43,158 bases of DNA from Defluviitaleaceae bacterium (GCA_009785605.1 WQVY01000015.1:1-43158); one strand, 5' to 3'; numbered from the stretch's first letter, positions 1-8,119 are shown. Program-made: numbers and translations. The notes: generated by a model not told the origin, from the letters alone.

Positions 1-139
1 GGTCAGATTTTTGCCACTTTTCGTTGCCCCCTCCTTGCTTGCCTTATCAGCCGCGTCAGAGCCGCCTCAATTGTCAAAAATCTGTCGCGAAAAGTCACCA
101 TTGTCAGAGTTGAATACAGCTTCTGAAAGGAGCATGAAA
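1..139. other. Left-edge non-coding segment with different base composition
   Basis: This segment lies before the first gene. It is richer in G+C than the AT-rich gene that follows. The minus strand is open from about 188 to the window edge and would encode a basic peptide ending in ARRGQRKVAKI. The open frame runs antisense into the start of the real gene and has no convincing start signal, so I do not call it a gene. It may be the end of a dispersed repeat or of an element lying to the left of the window. Only a genome-wide search for further copies could tell. Confidence 0.25.
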
Positions 140-1204
140 ATGATATTTGAACGGTTAGAACAAAGACGAACCAATTTTGCGTGTGCAAAAAGGAATTTGG
201 CAGGACTGACTGAAAATTTTAATAAAATAACCATTCATGAAAACTACCTGTGCGGACTGACGAAGGAAGATTTTTATCATGGTATGGATGCACTCATACA
301 AGTATTTCGCACATTGTATACAGGTATGATAAGTGAGCCGCTTAACTACGTAATGAAGGATAGTGATGACAAAAAAGGGCTTGAAAAGAATATGAACTTT
401 CTGTTCATACTGGCACAAAAGGGACATTTAACTAATGGCCTTATTGAGATAGAGGGAAAATTGTTCGCTTTGGCTTTGAAAGAAGCAAAAATAACAAAGC
501 CCGAGATTTATTTTAATGTATTAAATACATTGGGGTTTACAACCGTGGGGCTTGGTAAAAAAATTGAATCAAGCGAAATCATAACTGTTGAATATCCCGA
601 TAGCGGTTATTTGTTTGCCGTATTAAGGGCTATGGTTGATGCGATTGGTATGTTTTCGACCGCAAAGCCCCATCAGCAAAGCCGTAATTATTTTGAATTA
701 CTTGATTATAGAGTTTTGGAAAACTACCCTGCAACCGAGCCAAAAATTACAGTAGAATACATTATGTCAAAAATCAAAGGTGAAAGCCATGATGTTGTTT
801 CATTGTTTTATGAATTTATCATTCCTCACGCCAAGTGCCAAATAAAAGGCAGTTTTGGGCATTATTTGACATTAACGTTCACCTCAAAAACTACAAAGAA
901 AGTTATTATGTCGCTAAAAATAAATCTGGAAAGCCATGATGTGAAGCTAAATCTTTTCAATTTGGGTAAGTACATTGAACATTTAGATGGACTTTCCGAC
1001 AAAATGCGAAATGAAATTAAATACAGCGGATGGGAAACAAATAATGAATACGCATTTGTATTTGAGTTAGACGGTAAATCATACAGAAAAGACCCCGAAA
1101 GTGCTTTTGTTTTTACAATGCCAAGCATAAGCGAATCAGAGCTATTGATTGGTTTGCTCAAAAAAGAGCTTGAATTTATATATCACGACATAACCAATGA
1201 ATAA
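140..1204 (+). CDS. Hypothetical protein, 354 aa
   Basis: I do not recognise this protein. The open frame extends upstream to base 11, but a GGAG at 129-132 sits 7 bases before the ATG at 140 and only 1 base before the in-frame ATG at 134, so 140 is the preferred start. There is no signal peptide or membrane segment. The protein is mixed alpha/beta with many Lys, Glu and Asn residues, and its C-terminus is acidic. Its codons are clearly more AT-rich (AAA, TTA, TTT, ATT) than those of the radical SAM gene that follows. Together with its place at the edge of a compositionally different segment, this suggests recent acquisition. It is followed by a 39-base gap and a co-directional gene, so co-transcription is possible but nothing links their functions. 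Confidence 0.7.
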   Translation: MIFERLEQRRTNFACAKRNLAGLTENFNKITIHENYLCGLTKEDFYHGMDALIQVFRTLYTGMISEPLNYVMKDSDDKKGLEKNMNFLFILAQKGHLTNGLIEIEGKLFALALKEAKITKPEIYFNVLNTLGFTTVGLGKKIESSEIITVEYPDSGYLFAVLRAMVDAIGMFSTAKPHQQSRNYFELLDYRVLENYPATEPKITVEYIMSKIKGESHDVVSLFYEFIIPHAKCQIKGSFGHYLTLTFTSKTTKKVIMSLKINLESHDVKLNLFNLGKYIEHLDGLSDKMRNEIKYSGWETNNEYAFVFELDGKSYRKDPESAFVFTMPSISESELLIGLLKKELEFIYHDITNE

Positions 1205-1243
1205 AACCAATATACAATATCACTAACCCAAAAGGCGGAAACC

Positions 1244-2134
1244 ATGACCGTGCAAACCATCCCAGCCAAAAACATAATTTTTAAGACCCAAAGCCCCGAC
1301 GCATGGTTTGGCATAGATTACAACATGAACATCTACCGTGGCTGCCCCCACGGCTGTATCTACTGCGACAGTAGAAGCGACTGTTTTAACACCCCGGACT
1401 TTGATACCGTAAAAGTAAAGGAAAACGCCCTGGAAATCATAAGAAACGACCTGCGTAGGAAAGTCAAAACCGGGGTAATAGGCACAGGCTCTATGAGCGA
1501 CCCCTACAACCCACTGGAAAAAGAGCTAAAACAGACCCGCAATGCCCTTGATTTAATAAACGCCTACGGCTTTGGCGTGTCCTTGCTAACCAAGTCATCC
1601 TTGGTAGCCCGTGATGCAGATATTTTAAAGGACATACAAACCCATTCTCCAACAAAAGTAAAATTTACAATAACTACAGCAGATGATGATTTATGTAAGA
1701 AACTAGAGCCCAACACCGCCACATCGTCCCAGCGCTTCGAGGCTATGAGTAGCCTCACGGCCCAGGGCATATATTGTGGCGTTTTAATATTGCCACTACT
1801 GCCCTATGTCAATGACACACAAGAAAATATTATCAAAATCTTGCGCATGACCAAGGACGCCGGTGGTAAGTTTGTATACACATACATGGGTATGACACTA
1901 AGGATAGGAAGCCGGGAGTACTACTACTCTCATCTAGACAACATATTACCCGGAATAAAAGAAAAATACATGAAGCACTTTGGCATACGGCGCACATGTT
2001 TGTCACAAAACAGAAAAAAATTGTGGGGTGTGTTTACGGCAGAATGCGACCGCCTTGGCCTATTGTATGACATGAAAGCAATAACACACCACTATAAAGC
2101 CGGGTATGAGAACAACCAGTTGACGTTGTTTTAG
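1244..2134 (+). CDS. SPL-like radical SAM protein
   Basis: A 296-residue radical SAM enzyme of the spore photoproduct lyase-like family. The 4Fe-4S/SAM motif CX3CX2C is explicit at C34, C38 and C41 (GCPHGCIYC), preceded by the family-typical NIYRGC. It continues with GTGSMSDPYNP and LLTKSSLVARD, patterns shared with SplB relatives of the Rv2578c type. Members of this group are usually annotated as putative DNA repair proteins, but most are uncharacterised and shorter than true SplB (about 340 aa). The C-terminus ends in NNQLTLF. The start has a Shine-Dalgarno-like AAGGCGGAAA just upstream. It lies 17 bases before an MscS gene and is probably co-transcribed with it. True photoproduct lyase activity is not established by the sequence. 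Confidence 0.85.
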   Translation: MTVQTIPAKNIIFKTQSPDAWFGIDYNMNIYRGCPHGCIYCDSRSDCFNTPDFDTVKVKENALEIIRNDLRRKVKTGVIGTGSMSDPYNPLEKELKQTRNALDLINAYGFGVSLLTKSSLVARDADILKDIQTHSPTKVKFTITTADDDLCKKLEPNTATSSQRFEAMSSLTAQGIYCGVLILPLLPYVNDTQENIIKILRMTKDAGGKFVYTYMGMTLRIGSREYYYSHLDNILPGIKEKYMKHFGIRRTCLSQNRKKLWGVFTAECDRLGLLYDMKAITHHYKAGYENNQLTLF

Positions 2135-2151
2135 GAGCGGAGGAATAACAC

Positions 2152-2970
2152 ATGCAAGACCTGCTACACAGCACCAGCTACATCTGGATAACAGCACGCG
2201 TGACCCTAACCCTGCTGGCAACAATACTAGCGATTAAAACCTTCCGTATCATATGGCGGCGTTATAGCAAGGGCACAATCCATCAAAAATTTATCAAAAA
2301 TGTACTAAGCATACTTATATGGCTTATAGGTATACTAGTTGCACTTAACTGGCTGCCCAATTTTTCTGACGCGGCTACGGCAGTACTTGCGGGTAGCGGC
2401 CTTGTGGTTTTGACAATTGGCTTAGCAGCACAGGAGTCCCTGGGCAATGCCTTTAGTGGCTTGTTTATTTCCATGTTTAAACCCTTCGAGGTAGGTGACC
2501 GCGTACACCTTACCAACGCCGATATCACAGGCTTTATAGAAGATATAACCATAAGGCACACAGTGCTGCGCACGTTTATGAACAGCCGCATAATAATCCC
2601 CAACTCCGTAATGAACAAAGAGTTAATAGAAAACGCAAACTTTGTAAACCCTCAAGCCTCAAACTTCATAGATGTGACAATCACATACGACTCTAACGTA
2701 ACAATAGCATGCGAAATAATAGCAGATACCATTGGTAACCACCCTGATTTTGTAGACACACGCACACAGCAGTCCGCAAACAAAGTACCGGTGTTTGTGC
2801 GCGCATTGGGGCTATACGGCATAGAGCTGCGTGCCAGTATGTGGACGGCCACCATAGCCAACAACTTTGCCGCATGCAGCGATGTGCGTAAAGGCATACT
2901 ACAAGAGTTTGAGAAGGCCGATATACGCATAGCATCCAGTAAAATAATAGATGCACTAATCCAGCAATAA
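2152..2970 (+). CDS. MscS-family mechanosensitive channel
   Basis: A 272-residue small-conductance mechanosensitive channel that would release solutes on hypo-osmotic shock. Three membrane helices are visible at about 11-31, 50-68 and 74-106. The third is the Gly/Ala-rich pore helix (AVLAGSGLVVLTIGLAAQESLGN). The beta-domain follows with the MscS signature PFEVGDRV at 111-118 and IIIPNSVMNKELIEN at about 147-161, then a cytoplasmic alpha/beta domain. The length is close to that of E. coli MscS (286 aa). It follows the SPL-like gene after 17 bases with GGAGCGGAGG as ribosome binding site. Nothing in the sequence distinguishes it from an ordinary osmotic valve. Confidence 0.92.
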   Translation: MQDLLHSTSYIWITARVTLTLLATILAIKTFRIIWRRYSKGTIHQKFIKNVLSILIWLIGILVALNWLPNFSDAATAVLAGSGLVVLTIGLAAQESLGNAFSGLFISMFKPFEVGDRVHLTNADITGFIEDITIRHTVLRTFMNSRIIIPNSVMNKELIENANFVNPQASNFIDVTITYDSNVTIACEIIADTIGNHPDFVDTRTQQSANKVPVFVRALGLYGIELRASMWTATIANNFAACSDVRKGILQEFEKADIRIASSKIIDALIQQ

Positions 2971-2972
2971 AA

Positions 2973-3032
2973 CCTTTATCATTAGTATCAAAACCGAAAA
3001 TATCGCCTTTACCAATAGTATCAAAACCGAAA
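2973..3032. repeat. Two direct repeats of 27 bp, period 33
   Basis: Bases 2973-2999 and 3006-3032 match at 25 of 27 positions and share the core AGTATCAAAACCGAAA. They start just after the mscS stop codon and end about 37 bases before the MerR promoter. They could be a paired regulator site, a decayed short tandem repeat, or part of an mRNA 3' end. No function can be assigned. Confidence 0.6.
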
Positions 3033-3068
3033 TGAGAATATTTTACAATATATTTTGCTTGCCCCCCC

Positions 3069-3099
3069 TTGATTCTTCCGTAAGGGAAGAATGTACAAT
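3069..3099 (+). promoter_or_regulatory. MerR-type promoter with operator in 19-bp spacer
   Basis: A -35 TTGATT (3069-3074) and a -10 TACAAT (3094-3099) are separated by 19 bases instead of the usual 17. The spacer region holds a perfect palindrome, ATTCTTCC (3072-3079) and GGAAGAAT (3085-3092), with a 5-bp centre. An over-long spacer containing a dyad is the hallmark of promoters activated by MerR-family proteins through DNA distortion. It lies 44 bases upstream of a merR-like gene, so autoregulation is the natural reading. The elements are read directly; the regulation is inferred. Confidence 0.8.
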
Positions 3100-3142
3100 A
3101 GTGCAAGGCATCTTATAAATCACACAAAAGGGGGACAAGCAC

Positions 3143-4153
3143 ATGAGTGAACTGTCTAAAATCAAAGATGTATCAACTAAGTACGCCATCACCGCGCGTA
3201 CGCTTCGCTACTACGAAGACATAGGGCTATTAAGGAGTGTGCGCACCGAAGACTACGCCCACAGGATGTACGACGAAGCGGCAATAACACGGCTAAAACA
3301 AATACTTATCCTGCGCAAACTCAACATCAGCGTCAAGGATATCAAGCGCATTTTCACAGCTTCAGATTCCGAAGTTGTGCTAGAAGTGCTTGGCAAAAAA
3401 GCCGAAGACATAGACGATGAAGTAGCACTTCTTCACGAGCTAAAGGGTATAGTCTTGGATTTCATAAACCAGATAAAACAGTCAGACTTCCACAATGATA
3501 CCCAAGTAAAACAACTCTACGATAAAGCCAAAGAAATAGAAGCCAGGCTATCCACACCCGAACAGCTCACAGAACAAACAACATCCACTAATGCTGACCG
3601 CCTGCTTGATGTGACAGAAAAATTAGAAGACAAGCGCCGTATAGCCCCCATGCCAATAAAAGCCTATAAACAAGCCATTGGCCCTATGCGCTTTATAGGG
3701 AAAAAATACACAAGTGGCAGCGAAGCATGGAGCACCAACTCCCCAGACTGGGCCCCAGACTGGAACCGAGACTCTGACCAATGGCTACCAAAGCGGCTGG
3801 GCATAGACCCCAAAGCCCTATACGAAGACGGCGACTCCCTAATAGGCCTGATGAACCATAGGGACGGCGGCTTCGAATACTGGCTGGGTTATTTTGTGCC
3901 ACCCAACACCCCTGTCCCGGAAGGGTATGGGTATGAGGATTTCCCAAAATCCGAATACAAAGATGTAGCCACCTGCTGGCTTTATGGCCACAACGATGAA
4001 GTTTTTGCCATAGAGCCAATGGCTTACGAGAAGCTCTTAGAAGAAGGCTACGAAGTAGACGACCTATGGTGGTTTGAGCGCTATCACCCTATCCGCTCGG
4101 ATGAAGATAAAAAGGGGAATGTTATTATTGATATATGTTTCTTTGCCAAATAA
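3143..4153 (+). CDS. MerR-family regulator with effector-binding-like C-terminus
   Basis: A 336-residue transcriptional regulator. Residues 1-75 form a MerR winged helix-turn-helix (KIKDVSTKYAITARTLRYYEDIGLL, then RMYDEAAITRLKQILILRKL). A helical coiled-coil dimerisation segment follows at about 78-160. The C-terminal part, about 165-336, is rich in Trp, Tyr and Asp and resembles the GyrI-like/AraC effector-binding fold that senses small, often hydrophobic or cationic, molecules. The ribosome binding site is GGGGGACA. It is a single-gene unit driven by a MerR-type promoter with a 19-bp spacer at 3069-3099, so it probably controls itself. No efflux pump or enzyme target lies immediately beside it. 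Its effector is unknown. Confidence 0.85.
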   Translation: MSELSKIKDVSTKYAITARTLRYYEDIGLLRSVRTEDYAHRMYDEAAITRLKQILILRKLNISVKDIKRIFTASDSEVVLEVLGKKAEDIDDEVALLHELKGIVLDFINQIKQSDFHNDTQVKQLYDKAKEIEARLSTPEQLTEQTTSTNADRLLDVTEKLEDKRRIAPMPIKAYKQAIGPMRFIGKKYTSGSEAWSTNSPDWAPDWNRDSDQWLPKRLGIDPKALYEDGDSLIGLMNHRDGGFEYWLGYFVPPNTPVPEGYGYEDFPKSEYKDVATCWLYGHNDEVFAIEPMAYEKLLEEGYEVDDLWWFERYHPIRSDEDKKGNVIIDICFFAK

Positions 4154-4171
4154 AATATAATGTTGGATGTG

Positions 4172-4180
4172 TGTTATAAT
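4172..4180 (+). promoter_or_regulatory. Possible extended -10 promoter for rnz operon
   Basis: TGTTATAAT is an extended -10 element 55 bases before the rnz start. No good -35 box lies at the right distance, so the call rests on the extended -10 alone. It would drive the rnz-sigma-anti-sigma-tsaD run. Confidence 0.4.
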
Positions 4181-4234
4181 TTAACTATGTTGTATTAGGA
4201 ACCGGATTATTGTCACGAAAGAGCTGATTAACCC

Positions 4235-5164
4235 ATGATAGACATAGCGCTAGTAGGCACCGGCGGGATGATGCCCCTGCCAAGCCGTTTTTTGTCATCT
4301 ATGCTGTGCCGCGTCAACGGCAAGATGATTTTATTTGACTGCGGCGAAGGCACACAAGTTAGCCTGCGCCTTCTGGGTTGGGGCTTTAAGCAGATAGACA
4401 TCATATGCTTCACGCATTTTCATGGGGACCATATATCCGGGCTGCCAGGCCTGCTGCTTACCATGGCCAATGCAGAGCGGACAGAGCCGCTTAAGCTGTT
4501 TGGCCCGCCTGGGCTGCAGCATGTAGTCAAGAGCCTATGCGTAATTGCCCAAGAGCTGCCATACGAGCTAGAGTTTATAGAGTGGCCGACCCGCGCCAAT
4601 GGCAGCAATTTCCACACATTCACAGAAGATATGCTAACAATAAAGGCCCTGCCACTGTGGCACCGCACGCCATGTTTTGGCTATAGTATAGAGCTTATGC
4701 GGCGCGGCAAGTTTGACCCGGAGCGCGCAAAGGCCCAAGAAATACCATTAAAATTATGGGGTGCATTGCAAAAACAATCCGGCGAAACCATCGTATATAA
4801 TGGAAAGACATATTCGAGCGACATGGTACTGGGCCCACCGCGCAAAGGCCTAAAGGTAGTGTTTTGTACAGACACAAGGCCCGTCCCAGCTATGGCCGGC
4901 TTTACCAGCGAAGCAGATTTGTTTATATGCGAAGGGCTGTACGGCGACGAAGAACGGCAAGAAAAAGCCGTAGCCCGTAAGCACATGACCTTCCAAGAAG
5001 CAGCACAAGTAGCCAAAGCCGCAAATGCAAAGGAGCTATGGCTAACACATTTTAGCCCCGCAATGCCTGACCCATACAACTATATAAAAAACGCAACAGA
5101 TATTTTTCCCAACTCAGTAGTAGGCAAAGACCGCATGAGTAAAACACTAAAATATGAAGAATAG
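4235..5164 (+). CDS. rnz: Ribonuclease Z
   Basis: A 309-residue metallo-beta-lactamase-fold endonuclease that removes 3' trailers from tRNA precursors; the length is normal for the bacterial short form. The diagnostic motif H61-F-H63-G-D65-H66 (FTHFHGDHISGLPG) follows the FDCGEGTQ strand at 35-41. Later ligand regions are visible: FCTDTRP, the AxKHMT-type segment ARKHMTFQEAA, and the closing LTHFSP. It is the first gene of a rightward run with an ECF sigma factor, its anti-sigma factor and tsaD, so two tRNA-maturation genes bracket a stress-response module. tRNA-Tyr in this window has no encoded CCA, consistent with a need for 3' processing and CCA addition. Confidence 0.95.
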   Translation: MIDIALVGTGGMMPLPSRFLSSMLCRVNGKMILFDCGEGTQVSLRLLGWGFKQIDIICFTHFHGDHISGLPGLLLTMANAERTEPLKLFGPPGLQHVVKSLCVIAQELPYELEFIEWPTRANGSNFHTFTEDMLTIKALPLWHRTPCFGYSIELMRRGKFDPERAKAQEIPLKLWGALQKQSGETIVYNGKTYSSDMVLGPPRKGLKVVFCTDTRPVPAMAGFTSEADLFICEGLYGDEERQEKAVARKHMTFQEAAQVAKAANAKELWLTHFSPAMPDPYNYIKNATDIFPNSVVGKDRMSKTLKYEE

Positions 5165-5181
5165 GGGGTGACAGGTGACAT

Positions 5182-5739
5182 ATGGCCGAAAAAGATATTC
5201 GTACAGATATGGAGCTAATAGAAGCCTGCCTGTCCGGCGACCAAGATTGCTTTACAGAGCTTGTAAACCGTTACAAAAATCTAGTATATTCTATAATACT
5301 ACGCATGACCAAAGACAACGACGAAGCCAGCGACCTGGCGCAAGATGTCTTTCTTAAAGTCTACAGGAACCTAAGCTCATACACCCCCCAGTTTAGGTTT
5401 AGCACCTGGATAATGCGCATAACCAGTAACCATATAATAGACCATCACCGCAAAAAAAGACTAGAAACAGTGTCCCTGGAAGCTCATATGACAGATACAG
5501 GCTTTAGCGGCCCAACTGTTGCTTCACCAGAGTCACAATATCTTAAGCAAGAACAAACAGACCGCATAAACAAAATCATCGCTGGCTTGCCAGATATGTA
5601 CAAAGTCCCGGTAGTGCTGTACCACCAAGAAGGACTTAGCTACCAAGAAATTTCCGACAAAACCGGAGAGCCACTCTCCAAAGTAAAAAACCGAATTTTC
5701 CGTGGTCGCAAGCTGTTAAAAGGCTTGCTGGCACAGTAA
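5182..5739 (+). CDS. ECF sigma factor (SigW-like)
   Basis: A 185-residue extracytoplasmic-function sigma-70. Region 2 spans about 24-95 (FTELVNRYKNLVYSIILRM; DEASDLAQDVFLKVYRNL; FSTWIMRITSNHIIDHHRKK). Region 4 covers about 130-183 with the helix-turn-helix LSYQEISDKTGEPLSKVKNR. An acidic, variable linker lies between. There is no sigma region 3 or 1.1, as expected for the ECF group. It is 17 bases after rnz and 56 bases before a gene for a zinc-finger membrane anti-sigma factor, the usual pairing for envelope-stress sensing. Downstream promoters cannot be identified without the genome. Confidence 0.92.
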   Translation: MAEKDIRTDMELIEACLSGDQDCFTELVNRYKNLVYSIILRMTKDNDEASDLAQDVFLKVYRNLSSYTPQFRFSTWIMRITSNHIIDHHRKKRLETVSLEAHMTDTGFSGPTVASPESQYLKQEQTDRINKIIAGLPDMYKVPVVLYHQEGLSYQEISDKTGEPLSKVKNRIFRGRKLLKGLLAQ

Positions 5740-5744
5740 AATTG

Positions 5745-5780
5745 GCCGCAACAGCGGCAGGGTATGGGGCACTGCCCCAT
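5745..5780 (+). promoter_or_regulatory. Two hairpins between sigma and anti-sigma genes
   Basis: The 56-base gap contains GCCGC-aaca-GCGGC (5745-5758) and a perfect ATGGGGCA-c-TGCCCCAT (5764-5780). The second ends only 4 bases before the AAAGGAGG ribosome binding site of the anti-sigma gene. The hairpins could tune the ratio of sigma to anti-sigma by partial termination or by limiting ribosome access. No T-tract follows, so they are not a standard terminator. Confidence 0.55.
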
Positions 5781-5795
5781 CCAAAGGAGGTTAAT

Positions 5796-6350
5796 ATGGA
5801 CTGTAACCAAGCCGGGTTGGCAATGATGGAGCATATGGAAAAAACCATCCAGCCGGCCAGCGCCCGCGACTTAGCACAGCATGTAATGCATTGTGAGTCA
5901 TGCCGGGAATATTATATAGGTATAGATATGGCCCTAGACGTACTGTCAGAAGAAGAGCTTAGCGTGCCACCAGTGCATTTTACGCAAAATATCATGGCTC
6001 ATGTGCGTAGGCTGCCCGTACACACACCACCACAGCCAAGTGCCACCCCAGCAATACGCATCCTTTGGGGCCTGGGTGCAATTGTCTTGGGCGTAGCGCT
6101 ACTGTTTGCCTTTAACCCAGAGTGGTGGCAGGCATTAACGGCAGCGTCCCCTGTACTAGACGCGATACTTTCGGCAATGGCAACTGCAAGGCTGTTTTTG
6201 GCAGATGCATTAGAAAATTTCACCACCTCACAACAGGGTGCAAGTGGTATAGCAGGGCTGCCATTGTTTAACATATCAATTATTATAGCTTTTGTTGTAG
6301 GAGCGCTATTACTGGTGTTACAATACTCCGAAAAAAGCCACAAGGCATAA
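5796..6350 (+). CDS. Zinc-finger membrane anti-sigma factor
   Basis: A 184-residue protein with the anti-sigma zinc-binding motif H29-x3-C33-x2-C36 (HVMHCESC) in its cytoplasmic N-terminal part, which in this family (RsiW/ZAS) clamps the cognate ECF sigma factor. A proline-rich linker at 72-86 leads to a membrane helix at about 87-106. A hydrophobic stretch lies at 117-137 and a second membrane helix at about 157-176, with a short basic tail. The ATG at 5796 is chosen because AAAGGAGG precedes it by a standard distance; the open frame begins earlier at 5742 without a site. Two spans rather than the usual single one would place both termini in the cytoplasm. Regulated proteolysis as the release mechanism is known for relatives but not shown here. 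Confidence 0.85.
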   Translation: MDCNQAGLAMMEHMEKTIQPASARDLAQHVMHCESCREYYIGIDMALDVLSEEELSVPPVHFTQNIMAHVRRLPVHTPPQPSATPAIRILWGLGAIVLGVALLFAFNPEWWQALTAASPVLDAILSAMATARLFLADALENFTTSQQGASGIAGLPLFNISIIIAFVVGALLLVLQYSEKSHKA

Positions 6351-6381
6351 GGCCTACAGCAAAGGAGAAGCAGATTAACCC

Positions 6382-7422
6382 ATGATAGTCTTAGGAATCG
6401 AAACAAGCTGCGACGAAACATCTGCCGCCCTGGTAAAAGACGGGCGGCTTGTTCTTTCTAACATAATTGCATCGCAAACAGAAATACACGCCCCCTACGG
6501 CGGGGTAGTGCCGGAAATTGCCGCGCGCCGTCATATAGAAGTCATAGGCTATATTGTGGACCGCGCCCTTGATGATGCAGGGCTTAATCTATCTGATATA
6601 GACGGTATAGCAGTAGCCAACGGCCCGGGCCTTACCGGTGCTTTGCTGGTAGGGTTAAACTACGCAAAAGCACTTTCATATGCCAACAAAAAGCCCCTTG
6701 TTGGTGTACACCACATCGAGGGGCATGTTTGTGCCAATTATTTGGGTGGTGACTTAACACCGCCCTTTTTGTCGTTGGTTGTTAGCGGTGGGCACACGGT
6801 GATTTTGGCTGTAGAAGGTTATGACACATACAAGGTGCTAGGCAGTACCAGAGACGATGCCGCCGGCGAAGCTTTCGACAAGGTAGCCAGGCTTTTGGGG
6901 CTGGGGTACCCCGGCGGGCCAATTATAGATAAGCTGGCGCGGGAGGGTAGGGCAGATGCATACCCCTTCCCAAGGGCAAAAGTAGATGGGCTAGACTTTA
7001 GTTTTAGCGGGCTCAAGACTGCGGTTTCCCAGGCTATTAATGGTACCGCCAACGCTACCGCACGTTACACAAAGGCAAGAAAGCCCAAGCCAGACATTGC
7101 CCCATCACAAGACATATCAACAGCAGACATAGCCGCTTCTTTCCAGCAAGCGGTAGTAGATGTGCTGGTAGACAAGACGCTCAAAGCCTGTAAACAGGTG
7201 GGTTACAGCCAAGTAGCTCTTGCCGGTGGTGTTGCATGCAACCATGGCCTAAGAAGCACCATGCAAGCCGCTTGCGACGCCAGCGGGGTTGAGCTATTTA
7301 TGCCGCAACCCATATATTGTACAGACAATGCCGCTATGATTGCCGCAAGGGGGTACTATAGCCTAATTAACGGTGTTGTAGATGGGCTGGAGTTAAACGC
7401 TTATTCTAACAAGCTGGTATAA
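6382..7422 (+). CDS. tsaD: tRNA N6-adenosine threonylcarbamoyltransferase TsaD
   Basis: A 346-residue ASKHA-fold enzyme (formerly Gcp/YgjD) that transfers threonylcarbamoyl to A37 of ANN-decoding tRNAs together with TsaB and TsaE. The N-terminal signature GIETSCDETSAALV is at 5-18. The metal-binding HxxxH appears as H111-IEG-H115, followed by LVVSGGHT and late LAGGVACN and TDNAAMIAARGYY motifs. The loop between about 217 and 250 (NGTANATARYTKARKPKPD) is somewhat longer and more basic than usual, but the total length is normal. It is last in the rnz-sigma-anti-sigma-tsaD run, and its stop codon lies 5 bases from the end of a convergent leftward pseudogene with no visible terminator between. 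Confidence 0.96.
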   Translation: MIVLGIETSCDETSAALVKDGRLVLSNIIASQTEIHAPYGGVVPEIAARRHIEVIGYIVDRALDDAGLNLSDIDGIAVANGPGLTGALLVGLNYAKALSYANKKPLVGVHHIEGHVCANYLGGDLTPPFLSLVVSGGHTVILAVEGYDTYKVLGSTRDDAAGEAFDKVARLLGLGYPGGPIIDKLAREGRADAYPFPRAKVDGLDFSFSGLKTAVSQAINGTANATARYTKARKPKPDIAPSQDISTADIAASFQQAVVDVLVDKTLKACKQVGYSQVALAGGVACNHGLRSTMQAACDASGVELFMPQPIYCTDNAAMIAARGYYSLINGVVDGLELNAYSNKLV

Positions 7423-7427
7423 GTTTA

Positions 7428-8086
7428 TTAGTTGTCATGAGGGGTTTCTGGTGGGGTTGGTGTCCATTGCCGACTTATAATAAATATCGCCCTGATAAAT
7501 ACCGCTAACATACCTGCCACAAATGCAATCGTAAATACAACACCAGGCCATGTAGGGCCGCTGCCATTGAGTGAGAAGTTGATGGTTGGATCAAATACCA
7601 CCATTGGGGAGTCAAATACATATCTTTTAAACCCCTGCACCAGTCACGCCGCCACAGCCTTTGGCGTCTGGGGACATATCGTTCCATAGCAGCCTCCCAC
7701 AACTCACTATGCACCGCCCACAGCTCTTCATGCGAAAACTCTACAAACCTGTACTGTACCCCGGCTTCTAGTAACGGCCCAATACTGCCATGGCTGCGAG
7801 CTTGCTCTAGGTTAGACTCCGTTATAGAAATAACAAGCAGCCCGTCTACATCAGCGTGAAAACCTGCATAAAAACATGGATATATTATAAGCCGGTTGCT
7901 TGTACGCTCAAACCCACTATACAAAATGCTTTGTTGGTTAAAAGCCGCTGTACGGTTTAACGTATACTGCTCCAATGTTACATTGCTTGTATCTGGGTCC
8001 CATGATGTTGCCGCGAGCCTTGTTGGGGCAGCAATACTCGCGAGTATAACCAGTACAATAGTAAGACATACAGCCTTTTTGTACAT
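7428..8086 (-). pseudogene. Broken tandem copy of the secreted protein gene
   Basis: This is a paralogue of the intact gene at 8190-8933. It still has a GGAGGG ribosome binding site, an ATG at 8086, a signal peptide (MYKKAVCLTIVLVILASIAA) and about 120 well-conserved residues up to RRDWC. There, compared with the intact copy, exactly 103 bases are missing (those at 8383-8485 in the other copy). Because 103 is not a multiple of three, the reading frame shifts and the real C-terminus (GFKRYVFDSPM, a membrane helix, RRQW-type tail) is left in another frame at 7428-7640. It ends 5 bases from tsaD. Three extra residues in the membrane helix relative to the intact copy show the copies have been diverging for some time. 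Confidence 0.88.
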
Positions 8087-8103
8087 TGTGCCCTCCATCC
8101 ATT

Positions 8104-8119
8104 AACGAAATAATTCGTT
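8104..8119. repeat. Small palindrome inside an insertion unique to one unit
   Basis: AACGAA-ATAA-TTCGTT is a 6-bp perfect inverted repeat. It sits in about 19 bases present between the mfd-tail remnant and the pseudogene but absent at the same point of the other unit (near 8945). It could be an insertion scar or a minimal hairpin. Confidence 0.5.

Noticed and set aside
2973-3032. CRISPR array
   Set aside because: Only two units with a 6-base gap between them; a CRISPR repeat would have 30-40 base unique spacers and more copies.
4681-5079. Long antisense open frame inside rnz, and similar ones inside mfd, recA, cinA and other genes
   Set aside because: These are shadows of strongly coding genes on the other strand and have no start signals or recognisable domains.
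5175-5357. Short open frame starting just before the ECF sigma gene
   Set aside because: It overlaps the sigma factor in another frame, and its product is arginine-rich low-information sequence.
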